Assembly: GCA_032622095.1 (NCBI GenBank)
Contig: CP136067.1
Coordinates: 74,798,705-74,862,704, forward strand
Source of the DNA: Siphonodentalium dalli
Lineage: Eukaryota > Mollusca > Scaphopoda > Gadilida > Siphonodentaliidae
DNA: 64,000 nt
Direction of reading: 5' to 3'
Shown here: piece by piece, positions 1-11,600 of the stretch
Layout: each line of letters starts with the position of its first letter
Position numbering within the stretch: position 1 is the stretch's first letter
Made by a program: the position numbers and the translations under genes
Notes under the pieces: generated by a model
Told to the model about the DNA's origin: nothing
Databases searched by the model: none
Seen by the model: only the letters and a program-made list of their open reading frames with translations

Positions 1-2
1 AC

Positions 3-1676
3 GCGGACGACACAACGTTCATACTTGATGGCAATGAAAGTAGCATACGTGAGGCCTACTCAATACTTGACCTATATGCTCGGGTTTCGGGACTGCGTAT
101 TAATTAACCCGGAGAAATGCCAGGCGGCATGGATAGGATCAAGAACAAACTATGAGTCAACCATGTGCCAAGATTTAAAATTATCTTACTCAAAAACTTT
201 CAACTTTCTGGGCATTAATTTCAACACTGATCTTCAAAAAATGATGTCAAACTACTCCGGTAAATTGGACGAAATAGAACGACTAACCAAGACATGGAGC
301 CACAGGCTATTAACCCCAATTGGAAGAATAACTGTCATTAAGACACTTATTCTTCCAAAGCTAACCAACATATTCATGTCTCTCCCCAGTCCAGACGATG
401 CTTTCATTATTATTATTAAAGACGTTAAACACAATTTTATTCCATTTTATCTGGAACTCGAAACGAGACAGAGTACAAAGGAAGCAGTTATGTCTTGATT
501 ACCCCCTAGGAGGATTGAAAATGGTCAACTTGGAACATTTTAACGACGCAATGAAAATCACATGGCTGAGACGTCTAATATGTAAACAATCAAAATGGGC
601 CCCTCTCCTAAAAGACAACCCCATTATCTATGACCCCCTGTACCTAACATATGATGCTAAGTTCCTGTCAAAACAAACTTCAAAAATGTCTAACCCATTT
701 TGGAGGGATGTTCTCAGCTCTTGGTGCAAATTCATAAGCATAGATGATAAAAATGGTAATATCATGTCAGCGACCATATGGAATAATTCTAACATTAGAA
801 TGGAAGGAAACCCCATTAACTTTAATTCGTGGAGAAATGCAGGCATATATTTTGTAAACGATATGTTCCAAGCCGATGGGGAATTTCACACCCCCGACTC
901 CCTTAAAGGCTACATTCAATATTTCTACTAACTTCATTACTATGGCTAGCCTAAAACGCCAAATATATAGCCTTTCAAACTCTCGAAATCAGCCCCTCCT
1001 ACGATTACACTCTCCGTTCTTACCCAAACATTTGAGCCCGTTATTAAGGGATCATAAAGGCGGTCAACTCTTTCATAGAACCCTGTCAATAGGAAACCTG
1101 GGAACATGGGTGCCAAACTCATGTAAAAAATGGAAATCGGAAATAAAAGACGACTCACAATCATGGGACAATATATTTCGTAATCCATTTACTACCACGC
1201 CTGACACCAAACTTCAATGGCTCCAATCTAGAATTAATACGAGAATCCTCTCGACGAACAAATTTCTGAAGATAGCAGGCATAAGAGCTGATGATCTATG
1301 TAAGAGTTGCGAAAATACTCAAGAAAACATTTCTCACATTTTCTGGGACTGCCCACACACAAATCGGTTCATAACCGAACTTCAGTCTTGGCTGAAAACA
1401 AATCAAGTGTCTATACATATTACCAAACCAAATATGCTTTTTGGCGCTAATCACTGTCAAGTGAATTCCATCATAAACTATTTTCTACTTGTGCTAAAGC
1501 AATATATTTATAGGACTAAATTTGACCCAATCCAACTCTCAATAAAGGCGTTTGTCGCTGAATTGAAATTCAAATATGAATGCGATAAGTACACATCCAG
1601 ATGCAACATGCTATATCAAGAGTTTCAAAAGCGATGGCTACCCTTTGAAAATGTAATTAATGACAACACTGATTGA
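3..1676 (+). mobile_element. Non-LTR retrotransposon (L1/Tx1-like) reverse transcriptase C-terminal half, broken by frameshifts
   Basis: The window opens inside a reverse transcriptase. The first codons read ADDTTF, the end of the [FY]ADD catalytic motif (3-11). They continue as SGLRIN and, after a shift, NPEKCQAAWIG. The thumb region follows (R.LTPIGRITVIKTLILPKL, about 303-363), then FIWNSKR and YPLGGLKMVN. A CCHC knuckle of the zf-RVT type (C-x2-C-x8-H-x4-C, 1299-1352) sits near the end before a TGA at 1674. Known family role: target-primed reverse transcription of the element's own RNA. The reading frame changes at about 100-106, 435-445 and 920-930, so this copy is dead. The first shift looks like a 4-nt TTAA/TAAT duplication. 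The endonuclease and the palm N-terminus lie outside the window. The clade call (L1/Tx1 rather than RTE or CR1) is by motif style only. Confidence 0.9.
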
Positions 1677-1990
1677 CTTTCTGACATCCACAAATAAAAA
1701 TAACTTTATACATGTATATACTCCGAATAACACAGTTATATACATATAGCCCGGAACCCGAGCCATCTCTCAAGTTTACATTAATCATTTCTTAACTCGA
1801 TCATCAAAAGGCCGACAAAAATTTATCAGCGCCAATCCTAACTCTTTATGTTACAGTATAAATGACGTTCTTAATTCAGTGCGCTAACGTTGTGTCGCCC
1901 AATGGCCAACGGAATAACAATCTATTTATCTCTTTACCACAACTATATGATTCACGTATGATTTTACTAGTGTCGCCAGTGAGAAAGTAG
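1677..1990. other. Non-coding flank after the LINE
   Basis: This is probably the LINE 3' untranslated region followed by flanking DNA. An A-rich AATAAAAATAA stretch lies at about 1693-1704, but no clear poly(A) end or target duplication could be placed. Nothing else is seen. Confidence 0.4.
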
Positions 1991-2033
1991 CCCAAGTGAA
2001 ACTCACTTGGAGCCCAAGTGAAATTCACTTGGG
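1991..2033. repeat. Two adjacent palindromic hairpins (CCCAAGTGA/TCACTTGGG)
   Basis: Two copies of the same inverted repeat lie side by side. The first is CCCAAGTGA-AAC-TCACTTGG (1991-2010). The second is CCCAAGTGA-AAT-TCACTTGGG (2013-2033), a perfect 9-bp stem with a 3-nt loop. Each could form a short hairpin. They lie 36 bp upstream of a hAT insertion. Function unknown. Confidence 0.8.
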
Positions 2034-2068
2034 AGCGTGCAAAAGTGAGTGCTAGAATATAATATGTA

Positions 2069-3150
2069 TAGTGTTGAAACGATTAGCGTTTTTATGGAAT
2101 CGACTAGTCGCTAGAGGTAATCGACTACTAGTCGACTAGTCGGACCCCTTCTAAGAGTTCCCGTTTCTATGCCCATATGACGTATAAAAAGGGCCATGTG
2201 CAGTTTTGAGTATCCAACTCTTCGTTTCAGAACGTTAAAACAGAAAGCATATAATCTCCCGTTTTGCCCGTAAGTCTCCCAATTTGATGTCTTAAACCAG
2301 GCTCTCCTGCAACCTCCATATAATCTCATGGTTTGGGGAATGCAGGTAATAAAACATTTTATATAAACAAAATTGTCGCCGGTAACCCTGGGTAACCAGG
2401 AAATAAATAGGCAAGTCTCGTTAGTAAGTCTCGCTAACGAGATGTCTGGTGTGTTCTATTGTCTCTCTGAATTGGCGCCTCATGTCGCGGGGTGGGGGGG
2501 GGGGGGGCGGTATGGGTATTAGAATGATCTAGGATCTATTCAGTTACTGAGTTGACTTTACCAGCTTGACATGTTGCGAATTATGTTTTGTATATCATTG
2601 AAGCCATTTTGTTGCATCATTACTCTAGAAGTTTTCACTGGTCAATTGTTCCCATTGAACTAGACAGTGTTCGGTCGGCAGCGACACTTTGTGTCTTTGA
2701 TGATCAACATAAAAGAAACCGCGCATACCGGTACATGTGCATACATTGGGTTCAGTTCAGGTCATGGAGTTCACCGCTCGTGCATGACTGGCAGTGGCAT
2801 CGTTAAGATTCAATAATAAGATTTATTTAGTATTCAATATAATTATAATATATATATATCAACAGGACCCCACAAAAAGTTTAACTTGCAAGGGCAGGGC
2901 CCTTATGCTTGTATAATGATACAGTGTTATGTGTACGTATATTGGGTTAAAGGAACAATGCAATAAGATCTAAGAAGTTAATATGTATTAACTGTTACAG
3001 ATTACGTGATAATATTGCCATGCAATGGCACTGCTGTCATGATAGCAATTAGGTAGTGCTTTTTCTCGACTAGTCGACTAGCATATTTCGGGATCGACTA
3101 ATTTAATAATCGCGTCGATTTCGACAAATCGATTAATCTTTTCAACACTA
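2069..3150. mobile_element. Non-autonomous hAT-type DNA transposon, 1,082 bp, with perfect 8-bp TSD
   Basis: The two ends are inverted copies. The left end reads TAGTGTTGAAACGATTAGCG and the right end, reversed, reads TAGTGTTGAAAAGATTAATCG. Both are followed by CGACTAGTCGACTAG-type subterminal palindromes (2101-2141, 3067-3080). The element is flanked by an exact 8-bp direct repeat, AATATGTA, at 2061-2068 and 3151-3158. The 8-bp duplication and the TIR style fit the hAT superfamily. The inside holds no transposase-like reading frame, only short unsupported frames and a G-run at about 2491-2508, so movement would have depended on a transposase made elsewhere. The perfect TSD argues for a fairly young insertion. 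Confidence 0.88.
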
Positions 3151-3236
3151 AATATGTATCAATGTATTGTTACTATAATGCTTGTGCTATACGTATGTCT
3201 GTCTGTCTCATTCTTTCTGTTATATATACTTCCTCA

Positions 3237-3292
3237 ATAAAAAAAAAAATAAAAAAAAATAAAAATAAAAAAAAAACAAATAAAATAAAAAT
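3237..3292. repeat. A-rich low-complexity tract
   Basis: A run of AAAATAAAA-type sequence about 55 bp long, just downstream of the hAT right TSD. It could be the decayed tail of a retroposed sequence, but no source element is recognised. Confidence 0.8.
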
Positions 3293-4075
3293 AGCTGCAA
3301 ATGATAACTCTTTTAACATTGATCACCAGTCATGGAATATTATTGCACTCAAAATTAAAATGGTGTCCAAAATCAAATAAAATTTACATTTTGGGCAAAA
3401 TGTAATAGCTATTCCTATAAGAGTGAACAAACACTTGAATATGCGAGGAAGACTGATTGCAGAGTATAAGATAACCTTTTATCAGAGATGTTTGAATTAT
3501 CCTAAATGTATCTCACGAGAGATCAAGCGAAAGCAGGGTCTCATACAATGGTTAAATCTGGACTCTTGGGCCTCCATAAACTGAAAAACAACGCAGTTTT
3601 ATTTGCGTTGTTTATCGTTAATCATGTGTAAATAAACAGCTAAATGGGATTTAGTTGGTATGTGACCATTTTGATATATAACATGGCCCCATACTCCAAG
3701 CACAAGTCATGATGGTGAGTTTTTTTTACCTCTATTTAAACAGAATCCACTGAAAACTCACATGGGTACTGCCAAAAACGATGCCAGTTTTCATATTTTG
3801 CGCACTGATATCATGGAAGATTTTTTGTATGTGGTGTGAAAAAGGTCCCTGCACACCATGAACATAATTTCAATTCTGTATAAAACTATGTTCTCCCATT
3901 TAATAAATTACAATCACACTTTAACCAGGACAACTAAGATTACATAAGCTGGACTTGCTGACAATAGGGAGACTTTGGACAATGAGAGACTGAACTATAT
4001 AAAGTACCTCATAGCAGTGGCGGTCATTCACATAATGGTGGCAACAGTGGTAATTCAGAATGGTACTGCATGTAT
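3293..4075. other. Unassigned non-coding sequence
   Basis: I see no coding frame, tandem repeat or inverted repeat that I can name in this stretch. Confidence 0.5.
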
Positions 4076-4084
4076 AATGAACAT

Positions 4085-4384
4085 CGATTGATTGATTGAT
4101 TGGGGTTTAATGTCGCATTCAGCAACTAAGGCCATATCTCGACATTGCCAGTTTTAGTGGTGGAGGAAATCCGAATGACAGTGATTTCAATGGCTGATAA
4201 ACTCGTTCGTCCATGTGCGGCAAACCACCGGCTATCAGCTAGTAACTGACAAGTCCACCAGATAATGATTTTGAGTTACAAAGTCCATGATGGTAACATA
4301 TGGATTTCAATCCTCATTGCTAGCTCTGGAAGGCGAGACAGCTTGGAGTTGTACCCCTAACCGACTGAGCCACTGAGGCCCCCA
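4085..4384 (-). mobile_element. tRNA-derived SINE (~300 bp) with perfect 9-bp TSD
   Basis: On the minus strand the element starts GGGGGCCTCAGTGGCTCAG. It carries an RNA polymerase III box A (TGGCTCAGTCGG, complement of 4361-4372) and a box B (GGATTGAAATCC, complement of 4302-4313), 47 nt apart as in a tRNA head. A tRNA-unrelated body follows and ends in CGACATTAAACC, then a (CAAT)n tail (4086-4103). The insertion is bounded by an exact 9-bp duplication, AATGAACAT, at 4076-4084 and 4385-4393. Pol III would transcribe it, and a partner LINE would be needed to move it. The tail resembles SINEs known from molluscs; that resemblance is from memory. Confidence 0.88.
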
Positions 4385-4393
4385 AATGAACAT

Positions 4394-4800
4394 GGAGATA
4401 ATTTTCGTCAATACAGAAATGGCCATGACGACAACACTGACTTTTATCTTCATAGAAACCCTTACTCAATCAAATGCCGTGTCTTGGGTAGTTTGGATGA
4501 AAAGGTCACTGGTAGCAAACTACTGGTAGATGACTATTTCGTCTCATGCAATGTTCATATTTATCTTGTGAAAGTCATATATAAGCATGATACTCCATAC
4601 TACATACCGGTAGTACATAGGCCAAAATCCACATTGAAAATACTAGCATGGAGATGGTATTAGACCCAAGATTCTCGGGTCTTATATGTCATGAATGGCA
4701 ACCATACTGGTATTCTGTGCATCCTAATGACTTTGGCAAGATTACTAGATTCTCACCATACAAGTGCAAATTAATTCATATATTACATGTACAGATTTTC
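4394..4800. other. Unassigned sequence upstream of the endonuclease relic
   Basis: No supported feature. It may include the decayed 5' part of the LINE relic that follows. Confidence 0.4.
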
Positions 4801-5525
4801 AGAATGACATCATATAATTGTATTCTTTAAGATATCACTATCATTGTCGTGCATATGTTTATTTCACATTCTGCTGAAAATTGGTATGTGTGGATATTTT
4901 TTAACATGATTAACATTTCTTATCTGGAATGCCAAGGATATAATGTCAAGCACCCTATACTTAAGTAGGACACTTAATCAGATAGAAGCTGATCTAGTAT
5001 GCATAAATGAGCACTGGTTATATTGGAAAGATGTGAATTCTCTAAATTGTATCCACTAAGTAGTCGTATCATGCCGTTTGTGTTATTTCGCAATGTTTGC
5101 CAATGCAGCGCGGTTGGGCCAAAGGCGGTTGAACTAATTTAGAGGTAAAATATCAATATCAATATAGATGACAATGACGATGTCGATGATATAATTGGTG
5201 TTCCAATACAACTTTCAAATACAACATAGATATATAATTTTCAATTATATCTCACATCTTCGCTTTACACTCTCCAGTTTTATCGAGATTACATCACAAA
5301 GATGAAAAGAATTTATGATGCCTATAGTATGCTAGGTGAAGTGGTATTTATGGACAATTTTAATACTACAACTTATAAACATGATGATCACAGAAAAGAA
5401 TTTGAGAATTTGAGTATATGAATCATTCGTTTCATTCAACAGGTCTGTTGAACAGGCTGAAAACTTATGTGCCAAACAGAGACTGTCCTGTCTCTGTTAT
5501 TGATCACATTTTTATCCCAGAGTAG
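4800..5525 (+). pseudogene. LINE AP-endonuclease domain relic
   Basis: Scattered matches to the N-terminal endonuclease of non-LTR retrotransposons can be read. MTSYNC begins at 4803. LNQIEADLVCINEHWLY is in one frame within about 4971-5024, before a TAA at 5057. VVFMDNFNTTTY (about 5341-5376, where families usually have GDFN) and SVIDHIFIP (about 5493-5519) are in two other frames. The spacing is roughly that of the family. The pieces lie in at least three frames with stops, so the domain is dead. No reverse transcriptase follows. The match is by motif order only; a translated search against LINE proteins would settle it. Confidence 0.55.
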
Positions 5526-5809
5526 AAAAAAATAACGATATCATCTACGCCAATTTAATTTCTAGATTAAATACAATGCTAACACTGAAATAAATGTCTG
5601 TCCATAGCCAAAGATGAAATTTGATAGCATTCTCCTTTTATAGCTCAGCATATCAACTTCAGTATCAGACCAATATTGCAGCCTTCCATCTTAGAATGTC
5701 AGAAATCGTCAAGATTTTGAAAAGTATTATGACTGTTAAGTTAAATGCAGAATTTATATGGCATCAGAAGCTTAGCCACCCACCTGTACACCCGTCTTTT
5801 GGACAGGCA

Positions 5810-6223
5810 ATTCAATGTCAATGACACTGTAGCTCAACTTGCAGATGGGATAATGTCATACATTAATCAATGGAGTGACAATGAATGAGAAAAGTTTAAA
5901 TGTTTAAGTAATACCATAGGTTAACACGAAGAGCCATATTCAGTTTGGGATCAATTGGATCAAAACTGTTAGCTGTTGGGCATACCAAAGTATTTAGTGA
6001 TGCAAAGAGTAAAATCCAAGATGATCACCAGCAACCATGTTTTTGATCGTATATCGTTCAAATTAGATAGCTCCCATCTAGAAGTGATCCTGAACATACC
6101 TGTAAATTTTAAAACCATTTCTCCAATAAACGTCAGTTGCAGGGTTTGCTGATGAATTCAAATGTGTTATGGCTCCCATCTAGTTGTCACTCCAAAGATC
6201 CATATGAAGTTTGGTGACAGTCA
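5810..6223 (-). mobile_element. Truncated, diverged copy of the 163-bp-core (Helentron/pearl-like) element
   Basis: It begins with the family's left-end block TGTCAATGACACT followed by TAGCTCAACTT (5830-5840). It contains a decayed core unit (GCAAAGAGTAAAATCCAAGATG at about 6004-6025, then CTCCCATCTAG). The next copy starts at 6224, so the two copies lie in tandem. The orientation follows the reading that the hairpin end is the 3' end. Confidence 0.6.
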
Positions 6224-8590
6224 AATGAAAGTGTCAATGACACTGTAGCTCAACTTTGTAAAGAAGGTAATTTTTTTGTGATGAGCAATGAATAGAGATT
6301 AACTTAGGTAGGGGAATAATTTAATGGTTGACAGTAAATGGAGTAATAGGAAAGGTGCGTATTCCCAATTCTCCAATAATGATAACACCATCATTGCCAT
6401 CAAGCCGCGCCGGAGTCCACTAGGGGGTCGACATCAGCGTTTATTGGTATACATGCTTACAAGTTAAGGGACGGACACGTCTTCACATACAGGTTAATTA
6501 CATCCTACTGTGTCTGCGTTGGCGGTCAGGAAAAACCAACGAAAAACCTCTTAGGGAAAAACGATGGAAACCTGCTTTCCGAAACCAACATCACTAACGC
6601 AGCTCGATTGTTTGGAAATTCATTCTAATTGATCAATTGTGCAACACAAACCTGTACACACTATATAATACAAATATAAATTAACATATATAACATGTTC
6701 AAATATATACACTATGATCGTGATCGGATGACACATTTATATGCGTTTAATATAAATGACTACATATAAAAATATTACTTCCTGAATAAGGTGCGATATG
6801 CACATTTCAAAGTTACAATTAACTTTTATTAATGATAATTCAACAAAATTCAACATCAACTTTCTATAATATGCATGATTTCATGCGTTATAAGAATATA
6901 TGTTTCTCAGATATAGTTTCAACATACGCATCTCATTACGTTATTGAACTGTCAATCCATAACATTACTGAAATGTTTGAAACAAAATTTGGAGTTGACC
7001 CGACATACAAGGCGATTCGGCTAGAAATGACACCACACGCTCTATAATAGCGTGACCTATTTTCATTGTTCATGCACGAAGCGATAATTGATCGCTCACT
7101 CATTATTAGCATGAACAGTGAATACAAATTTTTTCGGCTAATGTGCTTTGCACCAAACGCTGAAAAATGATCATAATTGAAATGTCTAACATGTGCCAAA
7201 GGATTTAGTCATGCAAAGAGTAAAATCCAAGATGGCTGCTGGTGGCCATGCTTTTTGGCCAATTGACCCCAAAAGGATTCGTTCCCATCTACGTGTCATG
7301 TTTTTCAGCCGAACGACCCCAAAATGACTCGTTCCGATCTACAATGTCATTGTTAACATCCATGACAAATTTCATGAAGTTCCGACCAAATATACGACCT
7401 GTAGCCCGTGCCAAAGGATTTAGTCATGCAAAGAGTTAAATCCAAGATGGCTGCTGGCGGCCATGTATTTTGGCCGAACGACCCCAAAATCACTCGTTCC
7501 CATCTACATGTCAATACTAACATCTATGACATATTTCATGATGATCAGACGAACAGTACGACCTGTAGCCTGTGCCATTGGATTGAATGACCCCAAAATG
7601 ACTTGTTTCCCATATCTACATGTCATTATTAACATCCATAACAAATTTCATGAAGTTCCGACCAAAGCTACGACCTGTAGCCCGTGCCAAAGGATTTAGT
7701 CATGCAAAGAGTAAAATCCAAGATGGCTGCTGGTGGCCATGTTTTTTGGCCAATTGACCCCAAAAGGATTCGTTCCGATCTACGTGTCATTGTTAACATC
7801 CATGACAAATTTCATGAAGATCTGACCAAAGCTATGACCTGTAGCCCGCGCCCAAGGATTTAGTCATGCAAAGAGTAAAATCCAAGATGGCGGCCATGTT
7901 TTTTGGCCGAATGACCCCAAAATGACTCGTTCTCATCTACATGTCAATGTCAACAATCATGACATATCTCATAAAGATTAGACCAAAGGTACAACCTGTA
8001 GTCCGCGCCAAAGGATTTAGTCATGCAAAGAGTAAAATCCAAGATGGCTGCTGGCGGCCATGTTTTTCGGCCGAACGACCCCAAAATGACTCGTTCCCAT
8101 TTTACACTTCATTTTTAACATCCATGACATATTTCAGATTGTTCCGATCAAAGCTACGACCTGTAGCCCGCGCCAAAGGATTTAGTCATGCAAAGAGTAA
8201 AATCAAAGATGGCTGCTGGCGGCCATGTTTTTTGGCCAAACGCCCCCAAAATGACTCGTTTCCATCTACATGTCAATATTAACATTCATGACAAATTTCA
8301 TGATGATCAGACGAACAGTACGACCTGTAGCCCGCGCCAATGGATTGAATTTTGAAATCCAAAATGGCCGCCAGTGGCCATGTTTTTTGGCCGAATGACC
8401 CCAAAATGACTCGTTCCCATCTACAATGTCAATGTCAATATTCATGACAAATTTCATAAAGATCAGACCAAAGGTACGACCTGTAGCCTGCGCCAAAGGA
8501 AATTGTTGACAGACACATGCACACACAGACGACGGACGCCAAACCATGGCAATAGCTCAAACTTACAAAGTAAGTTGAGCTAAAAATGGT
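6224..8590 (-). mobile_element. Helentron-like (HINE/pearl-type) element A with ~7 core repeats and an internal insertion
   Basis: The left end carries a palindrome, AGTGTCAATGACACT, then TAGCTCAACTT (6246-6256). The right end carries the inverted AAGTTGAGCTA (8572-8582), then AAAAATGG. Between them lie tandem units of about 163 bp. Each contains AAAATCCAAGATGGC, GGCCATGTTTTTTGGCC, ACCCCAAAATGACTCG and TACGACCTGTAGCC. Units begin near 7226, 7441, 7717, 7881, 8039, 8203 and 8357, with a partial unit near 7585. Compared with copies B and C, about 800 bp of unrelated sequence (about 6360-7170) interrupts the left part. Subterminal inverted repeats, a hairpin at one end and a tandem core are the known hallmarks of Helentron-associated elements such as bivalve pearl. 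No protein is encoded. Confidence 0.72.
7061..7122. repeat. Nested hairpin inside the insertion in element A
   Basis: The arms TTCATTGTTCATGC (7061-7074) and GCATGAACAGTGAA (7109-7122) are inverted with one mismatch. They enclose a second short inverted repeat, GCGAT...ATCGC (about 7081-7095). It is a possible foldback remnant with no known function. Confidence 0.55.
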
Positions 8591-8599
8591 GATAAAGAT

Positions 8600-8710
8600 G
8601 AAAAATTGCCAGGGGGGGTCGCGCACAAAAATTCCATATATGAGGCGGGGGTGGGTGGGTCATTTCACCCGGAAAAAATGCGTAAATGACCAAAAATGCA
8701 AATTTTTTCC
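8600..8710. repeat. G-rich/A-rich dispersed repeat (GGGTGGGT type)
   Basis: G-runs and GGGTGGGTGGGTC are followed by A-rich blocks. It resembles three other places in the window (10085-10230, 26484-26620, 26905-27145), so it is a dispersed family rather than a chance run. Confidence 0.5.
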
Positions 8711-8760
8711 TCCACTTAAAATCACTGTTTTTGTGCTCATGTAATCTGTTAATATCAACC

Positions 8761-9390
8761 ATATGACACACTATGCTATTTAAAACATACTAACCAGAAC
8801 TAACTACCATTTAGGGGTGTATGTATGCTGATGTATGTCAAAATTAATGTACCAGATTTCGACGGATGAAAGATATATTATATAAGCATAATTATGAAAT
8901 GATTACCATCTTCTGTTCTTAATCCACATAATGGATATTATTTGTTATCAAGATAAACTTGATGATACAAACAAAAATAACAGTTCCACTATATTCCACT
9001 GGTTTAAAACTATAAAACAAAATAACTCATACAAAAAGTTCATACTATTTGGATAACAATATGAAAACTTAGCCTTTTGTGATATTAAATCAACCACAGT
9101 TATTATTCACAAGTCTAAGCAGTTAGGTACTGTACATATACATGTAATAAGGTAGTATATCTTGGAGTTCCAGTTATTTGACTGCCAATACATATGGTAT
9201 TGTAATTATTAGTTGTTTGTTCATTATTGGTTGCTTTGATATTCAATTTAGGATATAGCAGGATAGAGCAATGTAACTATAAAAGTAGCTTTTGGTATTA
9301 AAGTCTCAACTTATTCCATATGCAACATAAAGCTTGAATATAAACATGACTAATATGAACTTTGTTCTTGAAACTAATTATAAATCATAC
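8761..9390. other. Unassigned AT-rich sequence
   Basis: I see no gene, named repeat or inverted repeat here. Confidence 0.5.
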
Positions 9391-9394
9391 TAAC

Positions 9395-9600
9395 CTGGAT
9401 CAAACTGCACAGGTAATCTATGCAACTCTCTTCATGCAAACTTTCTCAGAGTCACATATCTCAACTGAACAGTCTGATCCAGGATGCTTGTTCTTATAAT
9501 GGGTTTCCATGTGATACGTCCAGTAAACCACATTGCACAGGGGGAACCTACATGTATACAGACGGTTTGTACAAGGTGACCGTGGCTTGGATATCTCTGC
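9395..9600 (-). CDS. Candidate exon with a zinc-finger-like motif (partial)
   Basis: On the minus strand a frame reads KPRSPC, then CRFPLCNVVYWTYHMETHY, KNKHPG, and ends ...EKVCMKRVA with a TAG. The pattern C-x4-C-x11-H-x4-H is close to C2H2/BED-type fingers often linked to transposases. A possible 3' splice acceptor (GCCAGCAG, about 9597-9604) lies in front. A good donor (ATCCAG|GTTAGT, around 9394-9395) lies about 25 nt after the stop in the same transcript direction. The open frame continues upstream to 9780, but that part has no recognisable content. It could be an exon of a real host gene, or debris of a DNA transposon with a zinc finger. I do not recognise the gene. Confidence 0.38.
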
Positions 9601-9608
9601 TGGCTTTA

Positions 9609-10074
9609 AACTAAACTTTATACTCTGATAATAAGTTAATAATACTACCAATTTTTCGCTAATATTGGTATATGTCAATCTGCAAACCAACATGACATAC
9701 ATACATGTATTTAGACTGAGCTGCTGTGAGTGTGACTTTCCTTGGCTTGGGTCCCAGATGAAATTTGTTCTACCCCTCATTACTACAGTATTACTATTGG
9801 GCCTTGACTCTAAAACATCTTATACTATTGTTATATAAAAGAATATGGAGTTATTGAGGATATCAGGAAATGTATTACCTCTTAATTATTATGTTTTATG
9901 GCATTTTGCCCAATGTTTTTAAGTGCATGCGTTCAGCATTTCCACATTTTATACTAATAGAATTATCTCCCTTTAGAGCAGTTTAGAGGTTTACTAAAAT
10001 GCTGGGAATAGTATTAAATAATAAGAAATGGAACAATTCTTTGCTAGGCTTTGATTTGGTTTATATTTTATGTT
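9609..10074. other. Unassigned AT-rich sequence
   Basis: Apart from the upstream extension of the zinc-finger frame (to about 9780, minus strand), nothing is recognised. Confidence 0.45.
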
Positions 10075-10084
10075 TTTTGTAAGA

Positions 10085-10230
10085 TTTTGGGGGGTGGGTC
10101 CCAAAAATTGGGCGGAAAAAAAAGAAAAAAATTGCAGGTAGAGGGGTGGTGGGTCCCCGAAAGGGCAAAAACATTTTTTTCGCCCTATATATGTAAATTT
10201 TTTCCGCGACCCCCCCCCCCTGCCTCGAAT
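10085..10230. repeat. G/C-run dispersed repeat
   Basis: GGGGGGTGGGTCCC, A-rich tracts, GGGGTGGTGGGTCCCC and a C13 run alternate over 145 bp. The same architecture recurs at 26905-27145. The G-rich strand could form quadruplexes (inference). Confidence 0.55.
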
Positions 10231-10307
10231 AGAAATAAATATGCACAACAGTTAGTTTTTGAATGTACCTGATGTCTTCTTTAGATGTGATATTGATGGG
10301 ATTTTAT

Positions 10308-11600
10308 AATGAAAGTGTCAATGACACTGTAGCTCAACTTGGAAAGGGAATAATTTAATATATTACAGTCAATGGAGCGATTAGGAATATGGAAAGTTGA
10401 ATGTCTAATACTAGTTTATAGACATGAAGAGAAAAGTAAAATCCAAGATGGCTGCTGGAGGCCATGTTTTCGGCTGAATGACCCCAAAATGAGTCGTTCC
10501 CATCTACATGTCATCGTTAACATCAATGACAAATTTTATGACGATCATACTAAAGGTACGACCTGTAGCCCATGCTAAAGAATTTAGTCATACAAAGAGT
10601 AAAATCAAAGATGGCTGCTGGCGGCCATGTTTTTTGGCCAATTGACCCCAAAATGACTCGTTCCCATCTACATGTCATTATTAACAATCATGACAAATTT
10701 TATGATGATCAGACTAAAGGTACGACATGTAGCCAGTGCTAAAGAATTTAGTCATATAAAGAGTAAAATCCAAGATGGCTGCTGGTGGCCATGTTTTCGG
10801 CCGAATGACCCCAAAATGAGTTGTTCCCATCTACATGTCATCGTTAACATCCATGACAAATTTTATGACGATCAGACTAAAGGTACGACCTGTAGCCCAT
10901 GCTAAAGAATTTAGTCTTACAAAGAGTAAAATCCAAGATGGCAGCTGGCGGCCATGTTTTTCGCCATTTGACCCCAAAATTACTGAATACTAGTTCCCAT
11001 CTACATGTCAATATTACCATCCATGACAAATTTCATGATGATCAGACGAACAGTACGACCTGTGGCCCGTGCTAATGGATTAAATTTTGAAATCCAAGAT
11101 GGCCGCTGGCGGCCATGTTTTTTGTCCGAATGACCCCAACATGACTCGTTCCCATCTACATTCCAATTCAACAGCCATGACAAATTTCATGATTATCAGA
11201 CTAAAGGTACGACCTGTAGCCCGTGCTAAAGGATTTAGTCATACAAAGAGTAAAATCCAAGATGGCTGCTGGCGGCCATGTTTTTTGCCCGAATAACCCA
11301 AAAATGACTCGTTCCCATCTACATGTCATTGTTGACAACATCCATGACAAATTTTATGATGATCTGACGAACAGTACGGCCTGTAGCCCGTGCTAATGGA
11401 TTGAATTTTGAAATCTAAGATGGCCACTGGTGGCCATGTTTTTTTTCCGAATGACCCCAAAATGAATCATTCCGGTACAAATGTTGATGTCAACAGCTAT
11501 GACAAATTTCATAATGATCCGATCAAAGGTAAGACCTGTAGCCTCTATTGTTGACGCCTTACGCACACACGGACGACAAAGCCATGGCAATAGCTAATAA
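10308..11600 (-). mobile_element. Helentron-like (HINE/pearl-type) element B with seven ~162-bp core repeats
   Basis: The left end AATGAAAGTGTCAATGACACT and TAGCTCAACTT (10330-10340) is intact and matches copies A and C. Core units start near 10439, 10602, 10768, 10930, 11092, 11255 and 11415, a regular 160-166-bp spacing. The right end carries the family sequence CACGGACGAC...CCATGGCAATAGCTAATAATGG but has lost part of the inverted AAGTTGAGCTA. The last unit is more diverged (TCCGGTACAAATG). There is no coding capacity. Confidence 0.75.

Noticed and set aside
7200-8550. Multiple 60-113-codon frames with recurring RAKGFSHAKSKIQDG-like peptides
   Set aside because: They are translations of the 163-bp core repeat; the same peptides recur in copies B and C.
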